This document shows, piece by piece, positions 25,919 to 34,936 of a DNA stretch of 64,000 nucleotides. Within the stretch, counting starts at the first letter, position 1. Each line of letters starts with the position of its first letter. A program made the position numbers and the translations under genes. Under the pieces are notes generated by a model. It was not told the DNA's origin and ran no database searches. It saw nothing but the letters and a program-made list of their open reading frames with translations. The DNA is from Caldifarciminota bacterium (lineage in GTDB: Bacteria; Hydrothermota; Tepidihabitantia; Tepidihabitantales; Tepidihabitantaceae): assembly GCA_026418295.1 (NCBI GenBank), contig JAOABP010000001.1, positions 434,001 through 498,000 on the forward strand. Reading direction: 5' to 3'.

Positions 25919-26572
25919 GTGCTCGGTCTGCCAATGGTGGTAATACTGATATGCCTGCCCGCACCCGGCTTGAATGCCGATCTCGCACTCGGCTATCAGG
26001 GCGAGACCGGTGTTGAGGCAAAAGGCCTGGTCAGTGCCGGACTGACCACAGGGCTGTTCAACCTGCTGACGCTTGATTGCACCGCCGGTTTCAGCTTCAT
26101 CGAGCATCCGGGTCCTGCCGGCTTTGCCCTGACCGGCGGGCTGAAACTTCCCGGCTTTCTCAGTCCCAGTCTTGATGCCGGCTTTCAGCACCAGCGCTGG
26201 ACCGGCTGGAATGCCTCCGAGAACCGGCTGTTCGGACTGATGCAGGTTGAACCCCGGTCCCGGCTGGAACTGGGTCTGGGCATCTGCCGGCGTCTGCCCG
26301 AGCCGGGAATGAATGAGTGGAACATCCTCTACCGGTTCGGCTGGCGTATGATGGAGACCCCGAAGTTCAGTCTGACCGTCCGGCTCACCAACCTTGACCG
26401 GCTGGAGCTCCGCAACCCCCAGCAGTTTCCCGTCGGTCTTGACGGCACCTGGCGGCTGGCGCCCGGATGGCTCCTTTACGGCAGAACCCGGCTGGCGTTC
26501 AATAGCTTTTCCACCGGATTGATCTATCCCTCAGCGCTCCGGGCAGAGATTGGGGTGAAGTATGGCAGATAG
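25919..26572 (+). CDS. Exported hypothetical protein, possible outer-membrane barrel
   Basis: 217 residues with an N-terminal hydrophobic segment MLGLPMVVILICLPAPGLNA (signal). The rest alternates short amphipathic strands rich in Gly and aromatic residues (LGYQGETGVEAKGLVSAGLT, FALTGGLKLPGFL, WRLAPGWLLYGRTRLAF) and ends LRAEIGVKYGR. This suggests a small outer-membrane beta-barrel, but I recognise no family. It starts with GTG, and the -10 box is 6 nt upstream. Its 3' end overlaps the following phosphoesterase gene by 11 bp, so the two are coupled. Confidence 0.6.
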   Translation: MLGLPMVVILICLPAPGLNADLALGYQGETGVEAKGLVSAGLTTGLFNLLTLDCTAGFSFIEHPGPAGFALTGGLKLPGFLSPSLDAGFQHQRWTGWNASENRLFGLMQVEPRSRLELGLGICRRLPEPGMNEWNILYRFGWRMMETPKFSLTVRLTNLDRLELRNPQQFPVGLDGTWRLAPGWLLYGRTRLAFNSFSTGLIYPSALRAEIGVKYGR

Positions 26573-27380
26573 GCTCCTCCTGCTCCTGCTCCTGCTCACT
26601 GCGGGCTGTGAAATTGACCCGCGCGCGGTCCTGCTTCATCCGGATGTTGAGACCCGGGTCCGGCAGAGCCTGGACTGCATCCTGCTGCCGGAGACATTTC
26701 CCGACACCCTGCGTTTTGCCGTCTTCAGCGACCTGCATATCGGCAAGCCGGCAGGCAGCCACTGGCAGACCTTTGTCCGGTGCCTTGACTCGCTGGATAT
26801 CAACTTCTTCTGTGCTGCCGGTGACCTCACCGACCGTGGCACCGTTGCGGAATATGACTCGGTGCTTGCGCTGTTCCAGCACACGCACCGGCACTACTAT
26901 GTCACGCTCGGCAACCACGACCTCTACCGTCCGAATAGCTGGAATTACTACCAAACCCGGTTCGGTCCCTCCTGCTATGCGATCCGGCCCAGCCTGCACC
27001 TGAAGCTGATTTTCCTTGACACGGGTGAAGGCAGGCTCGGCGCCACCCAGTTCCGCTGGCTTGAGACCGAGCTCAGCTCACCGGAGAAATACAAAATCAT
27101 CATCACCCACTTCCCGGTCTATGATGACCAGACCCCTTCCATCTTCCGGCTCGGCTCAGTTGCGGAACGGGCAAAACTGCTCAGCCTGCTGCGTAAATAC
27201 CGGGTTTATGCCTGGTGTGCTGGTCACCGCCATGGTCTGCGCCACCAGCAGATTGACGGCACAAACCACTTTCTCACCGGTGCAATCTCCCGGACGCTGG
27301 ACTTCGGTGCGCCGGGATTTCTCCTCTTTGAGGTCCAGCCCGATACCGTCACCTGGCGCTTCGTTCCACTTACCGACTGA
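26562..27380 (+). CDS. Lipoprotein metallophosphoesterase (calcineurin-like)
   Basis: 272 residues. The N-terminus MADRLLLLLLLLTAGCE is a lipoprotein signal with lipobox LTAGC. The dinuclear metal-site motifs occur in order: FSDLHIGK (D-x-H, about 49), AAGDLTDRG (GDxxD), LGNHDLY (GNHD), ITHFPVYDD (H) and AGHRHGLR (GHxH). It is an envelope-anchored phosphodiesterase or phosphatase of unknown substrate. It overlaps the preceding exported gene by 11 nt, so the pair probably acts together in the envelope. Confidence 0.9.
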   Translation: MADRLLLLLLLLTAGCEIDPRAVLLHPDVETRVRQSLDCILLPETFPDTLRFAVFSDLHIGKPAGSHWQTFVRCLDSLDINFFCAAGDLTDRGTVAEYDSVLALFQHTHRHYYVTLGNHDLYRPNSWNYYQTRFGPSCYAIRPSLHLKLIFLDTGEGRLGATQFRWLETELSSPEKYKIIITHFPVYDDQTPSIFRLGSVAERAKLLSLLRKYRVYAWCAGHRHGLRHQQIDGTNHFLTGAISRTLDFGAPGFLLFEVQPDTVTWRFVPLTD

Positions 27381-27390
27381 AATTCAGAAT

Positions 27391-27408
27391 CTGTCAACCG
27401 GTTGACAG
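27391..27408. promoter_or_regulatory. Perfect 18-bp palindrome overlapping a -35 element
   Basis: CTGTCAACCGGTTGACAG is a perfect inverted repeat whose right half contains the TTGACA of the promoter at 27402. The minus strand has no matching -10, so the symmetry is not simply two divergent promoters. It is operator-like. Confidence 0.45.
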
Positions 27409-27429
27409 AAAACCGGTCCGGATTATAAT
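27402..27429 (+). promoter_or_regulatory. Consensus sigma-70-type promoter of secreted protein
   Basis: TTGACA (27402-27407), 16-bp spacer, TATAAT (27424-27429); a leader with GGAGG follows before the ATG at 27450. Confidence 0.7.
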
Positions 27430-27449
27430 GAAGATGAACAGGAGGTTTT

Positions 27450-29030
27450 ATGTGCCATGTTATTCTGACCATCCTCAGTCTAACCGCCACCACCCCTGCC
27501 CTCGGCAATTATGCCGGCAGAGTGGACACGGTCGGCGGCACCACCTATGACTGGCAGCTGAGCGGACCGGTAAAACGGACCCTGGTCAGCGCTCCACCCT
27601 ATGGTCTGCACTGCCTCTGGCTCTACTCCGCGCTTCCGGACCCGTTTACCGACCGCAACATGCGCTACAATTTCTATGACTTCACCACCCGTTCCTGGCA
27701 TTTTCTGGCAACTGAATTCATCGGCTCCGGATGTAATGTCTATTCCCAGCGCTCCGGATTCGGCAACCTGCAGGCGGATCCGGTTACCGGTGTTGCCTGG
27801 ATTGTTGCCCATATCGCCACCTCCACCGGCACAAACCCGGTCCTTGCCCGTGACCTTCAACCCGGTGCCGGAATATTTGAATTCTCCTGGGGACCGGACT
27901 CACTGCTCTGGCCCGTGCTTGCCCTTGACCCGGACCGGTGTGCCCATGTTGCGGTCATGGATGACGGACAGCGGGAGCAGGTGATTTACACCTCCTGTCC
28001 GGACTGGCAGAACTGGACCACGCCCCGCACCCTTGGTGAACCGGGCTACCCCAGCTTCAATATCGCAACTGCACCGGATAACAGCCGAAAAATTGCTGTA
28101 ACCTGGGTGAACTGGGAGACCCAGGACTCAATCTACCTTGCCCTTTCCCGTGATGGGGGTGCCACCTGGGAGACGGAACGGCTTGCTCCGCCCCGGGCTT
28201 ATCTTGGTGATACCCTGACCTGCATCTCTCTTTTCGGTCCGTTCCCCTGGTTTGACCACCAGGGCTGGCTTCACATCGTCACCGATGTCTATCCGGTAAT
28301 CAACGATACCGACTATATTGTGCCCGCCGGCATCTGGCACTGGTGTGAAGTCAATGAACCGCAGTGGTCACAGGTCCGGCGCGCCGGCTGCCGGCTTGAG
28401 GTGATCCGGGCGCCGATCGGCTACAACGTCAACTACTGCTGTCATCCGAGCATCGGCACTGATGCCGCGGGCAACCTGTATGTCGCCTGGGAGGAGTTTG
28501 ACTCCCTGAATGTGGAGCCCCAGACCAACCTCCTCCGCGCCAACATCCTCCTTGCGGTCAGCACCGACAACGGTGAATCCTGGAGCCCGGCGCTCCAGAT
28601 CACCCCGAGTAACGAAATCTCCCACCGCTTCCCGTGCATCGTTGACCGGCTGCTCGCCGGTCCGCCCGACACGATTGCGGTCGTCTATATGATGGACTCC
28701 ACTGCGGGTTTCTATGTCCAGAACCAGGGACCGATGAGCACCAATCCGGTTGTCTGCCAGTTTGTGCCGGTTTCACTCCTCGGCATCAGCGAAGCGGACA
28801 GAAACCCGACCCCTCCGGCAGAACCGGCAACTACCATCACCCGCGGACCCCTGAAACTGAGCCCCGGAATTTTCTCCTCCAGCAGTTTGCTCCTGATTGA
28901 TGCCTGCGGCAGAAGGGTGCTTGCTCTCCAGCCCGGGATAAACAGCCTCAGCCATCTCGCACCGGGCATCTATTTCATCACTGAACCCGAAGGAGCACGC
29001 GCCACAAGAAAACTGGTGCTGACAAAGTAA
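27450..29030 (+). CDS. Secreted Asp-box protein with sorting tail
   Basis: 526 residues. Signal MCHVILTILSLTATTPALG. Asp-box motifs SRDGGATWETE and STDNGESWSPA and sialidase-like repeats (GNLYVAWEEFDS) show a propeller fold. The C-terminus has the tail: SLLLIDACGRRVLALQPGINSLSHLAPGIYFITEPEG. AGGAGG precedes the ATG. It is exported and probably surface-bound. The catalytic residues of true sialidases are not evident. Confidence 0.82.
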   Translation: MCHVILTILSLTATTPALGNYAGRVDTVGGTTYDWQLSGPVKRTLVSAPPYGLHCLWLYSALPDPFTDRNMRYNFYDFTTRSWHFLATEFIGSGCNVYSQRSGFGNLQADPVTGVAWIVAHIATSTGTNPVLARDLQPGAGIFEFSWGPDSLLWPVLALDPDRCAHVAVMDDGQREQVIYTSCPDWQNWTTPRTLGEPGYPSFNIATAPDNSRKIAVTWVNWETQDSIYLALSRDGGATWETERLAPPRAYLGDTLTCISLFGPFPWFDHQGWLHIVTDVYPVINDTDYIVPAGIWHWCEVNEPQWSQVRRAGCRLEVIRAPIGYNVNYCCHPSIGTDAAGNLYVAWEEFDSLNVEPQTNLLRANILLAVSTDNGESWSPALQITPSNEISHRFPCIVDRLLAGPPDTIAVVYMMDSTAGFYVQNQGPMSTNPVVCQFVPVSLLGISEADRNPTPPAEPATTITRGPLKLSPGIFSSSSLLLIDACGRRVLALQPGINSLSHLAPGIYFITEPEGARATRKLVLTK

Positions 29031-29053
29031 ACTCCGCACCGCCTATCACCTGT

Positions 29054-29081
29054 TTGCATCCGGTTAAATTCCGGTTAAAAT
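29054..29081 (+). promoter_or_regulatory. Promoter of MFS exporter gene
   Basis: TTGCAT (29054-29059), 16-bp spacer, TAAAAT (29076-29081), then 9 nt to the ATG at 29091, leaving at most a very short leader. Confidence 0.5.
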
Positions 29082-29090
29082 TGTATTTCC

Positions 29091-30341
29091 ATGTCCACCG
29101 AAAGCGGCGAGACGCGCCCGGCTCTCACCATCCGCCTGCCCGCCACCTTTGCCGCATTCCGGCACCGCAACTTCCGGCTCTACTGGTTCGGCAACATGAT
29201 CTCCTTTACCGGCACCTGGATGCAGAATGTTGCCAAAAGCTGGCTTGTCCTCTCAGTCACCAACTCACCCTTCTTTGTCGGGCTGGACTCGGCGATGAAC
29301 TGGCTGCCGGTCTGGCTGGTCTCCCTCCCTGCCGGTGTCCTGGCAGACCGGTTCAGCAAGCGCAACCTGATGCTCATCACCCAGTCGGTCCTTGCCTTCT
29401 TTGCCCTCCTGCTCGCCATCCTCACCTGGACCAGGGTCATCAACATCTATCAGATTCTTGCCATCTCCTTTCTTGCCGGCATCTTCGTAGCGCTCAATGC
29501 GCCGGTTGCCCAGACCCTTGTTCCTGATCTGGTAAACCGGAAGGATGTGCTTAATGCCATCGCCCTCAACTCCTCAATGTTCAACCTTGCCCGGATGGTC
29601 GGACCGGCGATCGCCGGCTCACTCCTCACCTTCTCCGGTCCGGCACCGGTATTTGCCATCAACGCCGCCAGCTTTCTTGCCATCATCCTCGCCCTTGCCC
29701 TGATCCGGCTGGACAAACCGGTAAATAATATTCAGCACGAGCCGATTCTCACCCAGCTCATCACCGGCCTGCGCTATGTCCGCTCCCATCCGGACATCCG
29801 CCTGCTCATCCTGCTCATCGGCATCTTCTCCTCATTCGGCATTGTCTACATTCCGCTGCTGCCGGTCATCGCCCGGGATGTCCTCGGACAGGGAGCACGC
29901 GGCTACGGTCTGATGATGACCAGCCTTGGTGCCGGCGCGGTAACCGGCGGCCTGACCCTGGCAACCTTAAGCAAAACCCGGCACCGGGGTAAAATCCTCC
30001 TTGCCGGCACCCTGACCCTCGGGATCCTTCTTCTGATTTTCTCCTTCTGCCGCAGTTACCAGTTTGCCCTGATCCTGCTGCTCCTCGTCGGCTTCTGTCA
30101 GACGAGCATCGCCTCCCTGACCAACACCCTGATTCAGACCCTTGCTCCGGACTACATCCGCGGCAGAGTGATGAGCATCTTCTCTCTGTTCTTCAACGGC
30201 ATGTTTCCGCTCGGCAGTCTGATCGGCGGCGCAATTGCCCAGCGCTGGGGCACCTGCCCGGCACTGCTCGTGGCGGGCATCGTGGTCCTGACCACCCTTG
30301 CCCTTGTCATGCTCATCCGCCCCCAGCTCCGCCACATCTGA
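29091..30341 (+). CDS. MFS efflux transporter (MFS_3/EntS-like)
   Basis: A 416-residue inner-membrane protein with about 12 membrane segments. The N-terminal LYWFGNMISFTGTWMQNVAKSWLVL, the loop PAGVLADRFSKRNLMLITQ and the central LVPDLVNRKDVLNAIALNSSMFNLARMVGPAIAG are typical of the MFS_3 group that includes the enterobactin exporter EntS and multidrug efflux proteins. The substrate is unknown. The -10 is 9 nt upstream of the ATG and no Shine-Dalgarno is visible. The gene ends 8 bp before the repeat element at 30349. Confidence 0.88.
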   Translation: MSTESGETRPALTIRLPATFAAFRHRNFRLYWFGNMISFTGTWMQNVAKSWLVLSVTNSPFFVGLDSAMNWLPVWLVSLPAGVLADRFSKRNLMLITQSVLAFFALLLAILTWTRVINIYQILAISFLAGIFVALNAPVAQTLVPDLVNRKDVLNAIALNSSMFNLARMVGPAIAGSLLTFSGPAPVFAINAASFLAIILALALIRLDKPVNNIQHEPILTQLITGLRYVRSHPDIRLLILLIGIFSSFGIVYIPLLPVIARDVLGQGARGYGLMMTSLGAGAVTGGLTLATLSKTRHRGKILLAGTLTLGILLLIFSFCRSYQFALILLLLVGFCQTSIASLTNTLIQTLAPDYIRGRVMSIFSLFFNGMFPLGSLIGGAIAQRWGTCPALLVAGIVVLTTLALVMLIRPQLRHI

Positions 30342-30348
30342 CCCCTCC

Positions 30349-30391
30349 CATTTTTCATTTTGCACTTTGCATTGATAAAGGGATTCCTCGA
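30349..30391. repeat. 43-bp direct repeat, copy A
   Basis: An exact 43-bp match to 34827-34869. It begins 8 bp after the MFS gene stop and marks one end of the protease/inhibitor cassette. Confidence 0.85.
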
Positions 30392-30479
30392 TTCCGCTTC
30401 GCTTCACTTCTTGGAATGACAGAAAAAGGGTAAAGGTCATTTCGACCGAAGCCCGCAGGGCGAAGTGGAGAAATCCCTT
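30378..30479. mobile_element. MITE- or REP-like palindromic element, copy A
   Basis: A 102-bp element with imperfect terminal inverted repeats: AAGGGATTCCTC at 30378-30389 and GAGAAATCCCTT at 30468-30479. It contains TTCCGCTTCGCTTCACTTC. There is no coding capacity. Copy B at 34856-34888 looks like an internally deleted version. From 30480 to 30577 I see nothing further. Confidence 0.55.
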
Positions 30480-30577
30480 CCCTTACCGCGCAATCACCAC
30501 ATTGCACCAGATCGCCACGCTCAACTGTCTTGCCAGAGATTATGCCCGCTCGGGCAGATATCCCCTTGTAATTTCTG

Positions 30578-31321
30578 CTATCTGATCAGCACCAGCCGCT
30601 GACCGGTAGTAAACCCCTCTGCCCCCAGCCGGAGATAGTAAACACCGGCAGGTAAACGGTTCATGCTGGCGGTATTGAGTTCAAACTGATAATTCCCGGG
30701 CGTCATTCTGCCCTGCCACAGTCTGATCACCGGGATACCGGTGGAGCTGTAAACCGTAAGCTCCAGCCTCTGTTCCCGTTTCACCCGACATTGGACCACC
30801 CAGGAACCGGTGCTCAGCGACTTGCTGATATGAAGCGCAATCCCGGAATCCGCACCCGAAGTCCGGGGCTCCGGCACCGAATCCAGCACCCGGATCTCCA
30901 CCGCTAACGGATAAGGCTCGGGCTCATCATATCGGTAAACCCCTGAGCATTCATAGACTCCGGGCGCAACCAGGTTGCCTTCTGAATCATGCATATCCCA
31001 GACAGCAAACGCCTCAGTGCTGTCTTCCGGAGACAGCTTCAGGTCCCAGCACAAAGGCAGAGTCGCATAGGTGCTGCGCCAAACCGCCCCGCTATTCACC
31101 GCAAAATCAGCATAGGGCAGGGAACGAAAGCGGAAAATTACCGTATCCTCCCTGGGGTTGATGATCCGGTAACGCATCCGGACCGAATCTCCAGGTTGAT
31201 AATCATAACCATCGGTCGCCATACTGTAGATCAGCCCTGCCACCTCAACCTGTTTCTCGTTAGGCCACTGGCTGAAACCGGCACATAAAATCAAGCCCAC
31301 GAGCACAAATGTCCGGCTCAT
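30578..31321 (-). CDS. Secreted BsuPI-domain protein (subtilisin-inhibitor type) with sorting tail
   Basis: 247 residues from the ATG at 31321, which has AGGAGG at 7 nt; the ATG at 31327 is too close to the Shine-Dalgarno. Signal MSRTFVLVGLILCAGFS. Residues 30-145 match the BsuPI fold (intracellular subtilisin inhibitor family): YQPGDSVRMRYRIINP, VWRSTYATLPLCWDLKLSPEDS and GNLVAPGVYECSGVYRY. The C-terminus is the sorting tail (RLELTVYSSTGIPVIR...RLPAGVYYLRLG). It begins 14 nt after the true stop of the frameshifted S8 protease, so the two form one operon. Family knowledge suggests protease inhibition. Some BsuPI domains serve only as structural modules, so that remains inference. Confidence 0.78.
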   Translation of the reverse strand: MSRTFVLVGLILCAGFSQWPNEKQVEVAGLIYSMATDGYDYQPGDSVRMRYRIINPREDTVIFRFRSLPYADFAVNSGAVWRSTYATLPLCWDLKLSPEDSTEAFAVWDMHDSEGNLVAPGVYECSGVYRYDEPEPYPLAVEIRVLDSVPEPRTSGADSGIALHISKSLSTGSWVVQCRVKREQRLELTVYSSTGIPVIRLWQGRMTPGNYQFELNTASMNRLPAGVYYLRLGAEGFTTGQRLVLIR

Positions 31322-31335
31322 AGCCATACCTCCTT

Positions 31336-34300
31336 TCAGTCCGCCGAAACAGACGGCAGTCTCAGTAATTTACGGACCGCAATATTATTTCCTGTTTCTA
31401 AACGGCAGAAGTAGATTCCGGGAGTAAGCGACCGTATAGGTATAGAGTTAAAATTCCATGATATCCAGTATTCCCCCGGGTCTGTCTGCCGTTAACTAAT
31501 TCTGCTACCACCCTGCCGCTGACATCGTGAATTTTTAAGCTTGCCCTGCCGGGTTGACCAACCTTATAATAAATTTGAATAAAATTGTTGAAGGTGGTTG
31601 GTAACACCCTCAACTCGGGATGTAATTCTGTTATTGACGGCCATGACTGAATCTCATCGCCTGATCGCTTAACCTCAGATTCCAGCTCGTGGAGTTCAAT
31701 GCCTGCAAGCGATATACATCTACCCGTAATCTTTATAATCGCAAAGTCAACCCCACCATCCTGATAAAGCCATTGCGGCAAATCAAACCAGACGTCAACT
31801 GGATGGCCCGGATTCACAACTACCTCATTATCCAAGATTAATATAGTATCCTTATTCAGAAATGCAAGTTTCACCGTCAGCGGAAGTGCATCATCTTGAA
31901 CCAGTTTAGCGCAAATCCGGTATTGATAAAGTGGCTGCAGGTATTTCAGATGATAAATCAGAATGGAATCACCTAGGTCAACTTGATAATTGGCACAGGA
32001 TGATCTGCCGTCACGTCTGACACAGAGTGGTGAAGGAACCTCTTCGCCACAGGTAATACGATAAAAACATCTGTCTGCATTGGGGAAATGCAGAAATGAA
32101 CCATAATACACCGCCTTCGTTAGAGAAGTTATCCTTTGAACCCAAACCGAATAGAGAGTATCAAGTTCATCTCCCAATTTAATATCAGCTTGAGGATTAA
32201 ATAATCCCAAGGTAAAACAACGAACTAAAGAAGTGGACCTTAAATCCTCGGGGAATCGAACTGTAATTTCGCGCTCGCATGTTCCGCCTTGATGCACCCA
32301 TATGCCGCCGTTTCGGAACCCCGCTGGAGAGTTGCTCTGACTTCTAATGTCCCATAATCTTGCATCCGACCATCTATGAGTAGTTATATTATAATTCCGC
32401 TCATAAATAAGGCTGTCCATACTGCACCATAAAATTCTCGCAATATCGCCATAAGCATCAATAATAGGTTGAACACCTTCCCCCACTAAAAATGGCTCGG
32501 AAAAACAGGGAAATATTCCCGAACGGATCAACTCAGGATTTGTTTCAGCAATTTGATAATATACGTTACTATTTAGTGCGCCAGAACCTGAAACCCATGT
32601 GATATGAAGATAATCACCTGGCGTCCGAGAAATACAGGGTGTATGAGCGGATAAGTTAAGACTACCGGTAAGATCCATAATATTATAATAATAACTCCCA
32701 TCAGGCTGCCGGAACAGAGTATCAAATGCGATAAAAAGCACACGCCACTTCGACTCACCTCTAAATAAAGTTCCAACTACTATGTATCCCATTTCCTCTT
32801 CTGCCCCCGGATGGATAATTGCATCATTACGGAAGTTCGAAGTGGTAAACGAAAGTCCTGAAAAAACTCCACCATTTGGCCCCGGGTGGCGTAATACTAA
32901 CCTGTCGCTCCAAACTCCGTTCTCGTGTTGGGTCAAACAATGTATTTCGGGAAAACCAGTATTAACATGTGAAATATAAGCTAACCACAGTTTTTTATCG
33001 AAAGTTAGGCTAAGGCAGGGATTAAACCCGATAGCTACAAATTCCGGAATACTCCAAGAAAATCCGCCGTCTTCGGAATATATTAAATAAATCGAATCTC
33101 TTGAAGTATAGGAGATGTAATCGCTCCCTGGACAGCGTATGATGTGTTTTCCTTGGGACGGCACTAACGCATTGTCGTCGCATGAAAGTGCGACTATCCT
33201 CGGCACAGCCCTCACTGATCGAAAGCAGTTCAATCGTCCCCAGCCGTAGTCATTATTGGGATAGGGCTCACCGTTGTGCGGACGGTCTGCAAAATCTAAT
33301 ATAAAGTTATAGAACACAGGCGCATCATACATAACATATGGCCACCCAGTTTTTTGACAAAGTAAAGCATAACAACCTGCAACATGGGGAGCAGCAAGTG
33401 ATGTCCCAGATACTAAACAATAACCGCAACTGGCGGGAGTCGCTGTCCGTACATCAACGCCTGGGGCAACTATCTCTGGATTGATGTAATTCCAATCCCT
33501 GCGCTGCCAGTACCAGTACCAACTCCAAGGTTCATTTACAGGTGCACACCCGCGTGCGGAAAAGTCTGCAATTAAGTCATTCTCATCTACAGCACCAACC
33601 CCCATCACAATTGGGAAACTCCCAGGGGGCATAGAACTGTAATAGGCAGGTCCGTTATTACCTATAGCAGCGACGACAAAAATTCTTAGCTGTAACATGG
33701 TTAGTATCTCCTGCCAGAAGTCGGACGAATTTCTATTAGCTAACCCCCATGACAAGTTCAAAATATTGGGGCGTCCATCACTTGCCATCCAGTTGAAACA
33801 ACGCAACAACCATAAATACTGCCCGTGACCCCATTGATCAATACCTTTTGCAGCTATGAACTGAGCACCTGGTGCTACACCAATATCTAATGAATCAGGA
33901 CCAAACCCGTCTCCACCGCATATTATACCCATTACCATGGTCCCATGATCATTATCATCGTAAGGGAAATTACATCCATTGACACCATCACACCAGCCGT
34001 TCGTTGATCGCCACCGTCCGTGAAATGCCGGATGTCCAACTTCCACCCCCGTGTCAATTGTCCCGACTACCACTCCCTCACCTGTTATTCCTTGAGTCCA
34101 GCAGGCATCTGCCTGAACCATATGAATATTCCATTCTGGATCATTATAAGCACTGCCTTCCTCAAGTTCGGGTAGTTGTATTATAAAGTTCTCAGACACA
34201 TAATTGACATCACTCCGGGCTGCAACTCCCCTGATTATCTCGGGAGTTGCCTTAAATGCTATCCGGCTAGCAAGCCAGAATGATTCAATACTTTCCACCG

Positions 34301-34600
34301 TCGGGCTATTTCTCAAAAAAATAAGATGTCTTCCTGTATCTGCCTGGCAACCTGTCGCAAATATGCGATCTTTCGGTCGTAAATTTCAGTAAGTGTAAGA
34401 GTACTGTCAATCTGAACGTCAGCCAAATTAGGCTGAAGGGTAGTTGTAGCAATAGCCCAAATTACAGTATCCGGTGGCGCATGTGCAAGGATACTATCCA
34501 ATGTGGCAGTTAATGTTCCGGAATAAGCCGTGGTGTGAAAATAAAAGACGGTTATTATAATTGCAAAAATTTTTATTGTGATTCTTTTATTATCTCGCAT
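31336..34600 (-). pseudogene. Secreted subtilisin-like (S8) protease with two homopolymer frameshifts
   Basis: Three frame segments rebuild one protein of about 1080 residues. 34600-34313 gives the signal peptide and the start of the propeptide. 34316 onward gives I9-like propeptide end, catalytic domain and beta-rich repeats. The last 60 codons before 31336 give the tail (PGEYWISWNF ... SLTPGIYFCRLE). The first shift is at a 7-T run (34314-34320); the second is at a 5-G run near 31470. Each needs one added base, or a -1 slip. The catalytic triad is intact: D88 in VVVGTIDTG, H124 in NDHGTMV and S306 in VSGTSLAAPHVAG (numbered in the middle frame), with N221 in AIGNNGPA. The gene is markedly more AT-rich than its neighbours. 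It may be a decaying gene, a sequencing artefact, or slippage-controlled. Confidence 0.8.
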
Positions 34601-34645
34601 TTCATGAGAAAGATTTAAAAACCTACAATCTTGGATTTACTTACG

Positions 34646-34673
34646 GTTCTCCATTGTCTTGTTACTGGAGAAC
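34646..34673. repeat. Inverted repeat in the protease leader
   Basis: GTTCTCCA (34646-34653) and TGGAGAAC (34666-34673) are perfect 8-bp arms with a 12-nt loop. They lie 46 nt upstream of the protease ATG and could form a leader hairpin or an operator. Confidence 0.5.
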
Positions 34674-34727
34674 TTTAAACTGCCCGCCCGCACCTCACCA
34701 GAAGGGTTAAGGTATTGAAGTAATAGG

Positions 34728-34767
34728 GAGTAGAGTAGAGTAGAGTAGAGTAGAGTAGAGTAGAGTA
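34728..34767. repeat. GAGTA pentanucleotide tandem repeat, 8 copies
   Basis: Eight perfect copies of a 5-bp unit in the untranslated region upstream of the protease gene, between a TATAAT-like element (34789-34794, minus strand) and the ATG at 34600. The rest of 34601-34936 holds the hairpin at 34646, the palindrome at 34804 and repeat copy B, and no gene that I can support. Confidence 0.9.
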
Positions 34768-34803
34768 GAAACTCACCGGCTCAATTTAATTATAAGCTGA
34801 ATC

Positions 34804-34819
34804 TGTCAATAGATTGACA
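34804..34819. promoter_or_regulatory. Palindrome TGTCAAT-AG-ATTGACA
   Basis: Perfect 7-bp arms with a 2-bp spacer. It shares the layout CTGTCAA-N4-TTGACA with the 18-bp palindrome at 27391, and both are preceded by GAAT. Operator-like. Confidence 0.4.
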
Positions 34820-34826
34820 AATTTTA

Positions 34827-34869
34827 CATTTTTCATTTTGCACTTTGCATTGATAAAGGGATTCCTCGA
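34827..34869. repeat. 43-bp direct repeat, copy B
   Basis: Exact match to 30349-30391; it bounds the other side of the protease/inhibitor cassette. Confidence 0.85.
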
Positions 34870-34888
34870 CTCGGCGGAGAAATCCCTC
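34856..34888. mobile_element. Shortened MITE- or REP-like element, copy B
   Basis: AAGGGATTCCTC (34856-34867) and GAGAAATCCCTC (34877-34888) flank only 9 bp here, against about 78 bp in copy A. It is probably an internally deleted copy. Confidence 0.5.
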
Positions 34889-34936
34889 TTCCTGATTCTG
34901 CTCTGTCAACCTGCACCAGTTGCAGTTAAACCGGGG

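Noticed and set aside
34728..34767. Tandem repeat considered as a CRISPR array
   Set aside because: The unit is only 5 bp with no spacers; a microsatellite, not CRISPR. No cas genes are visible.
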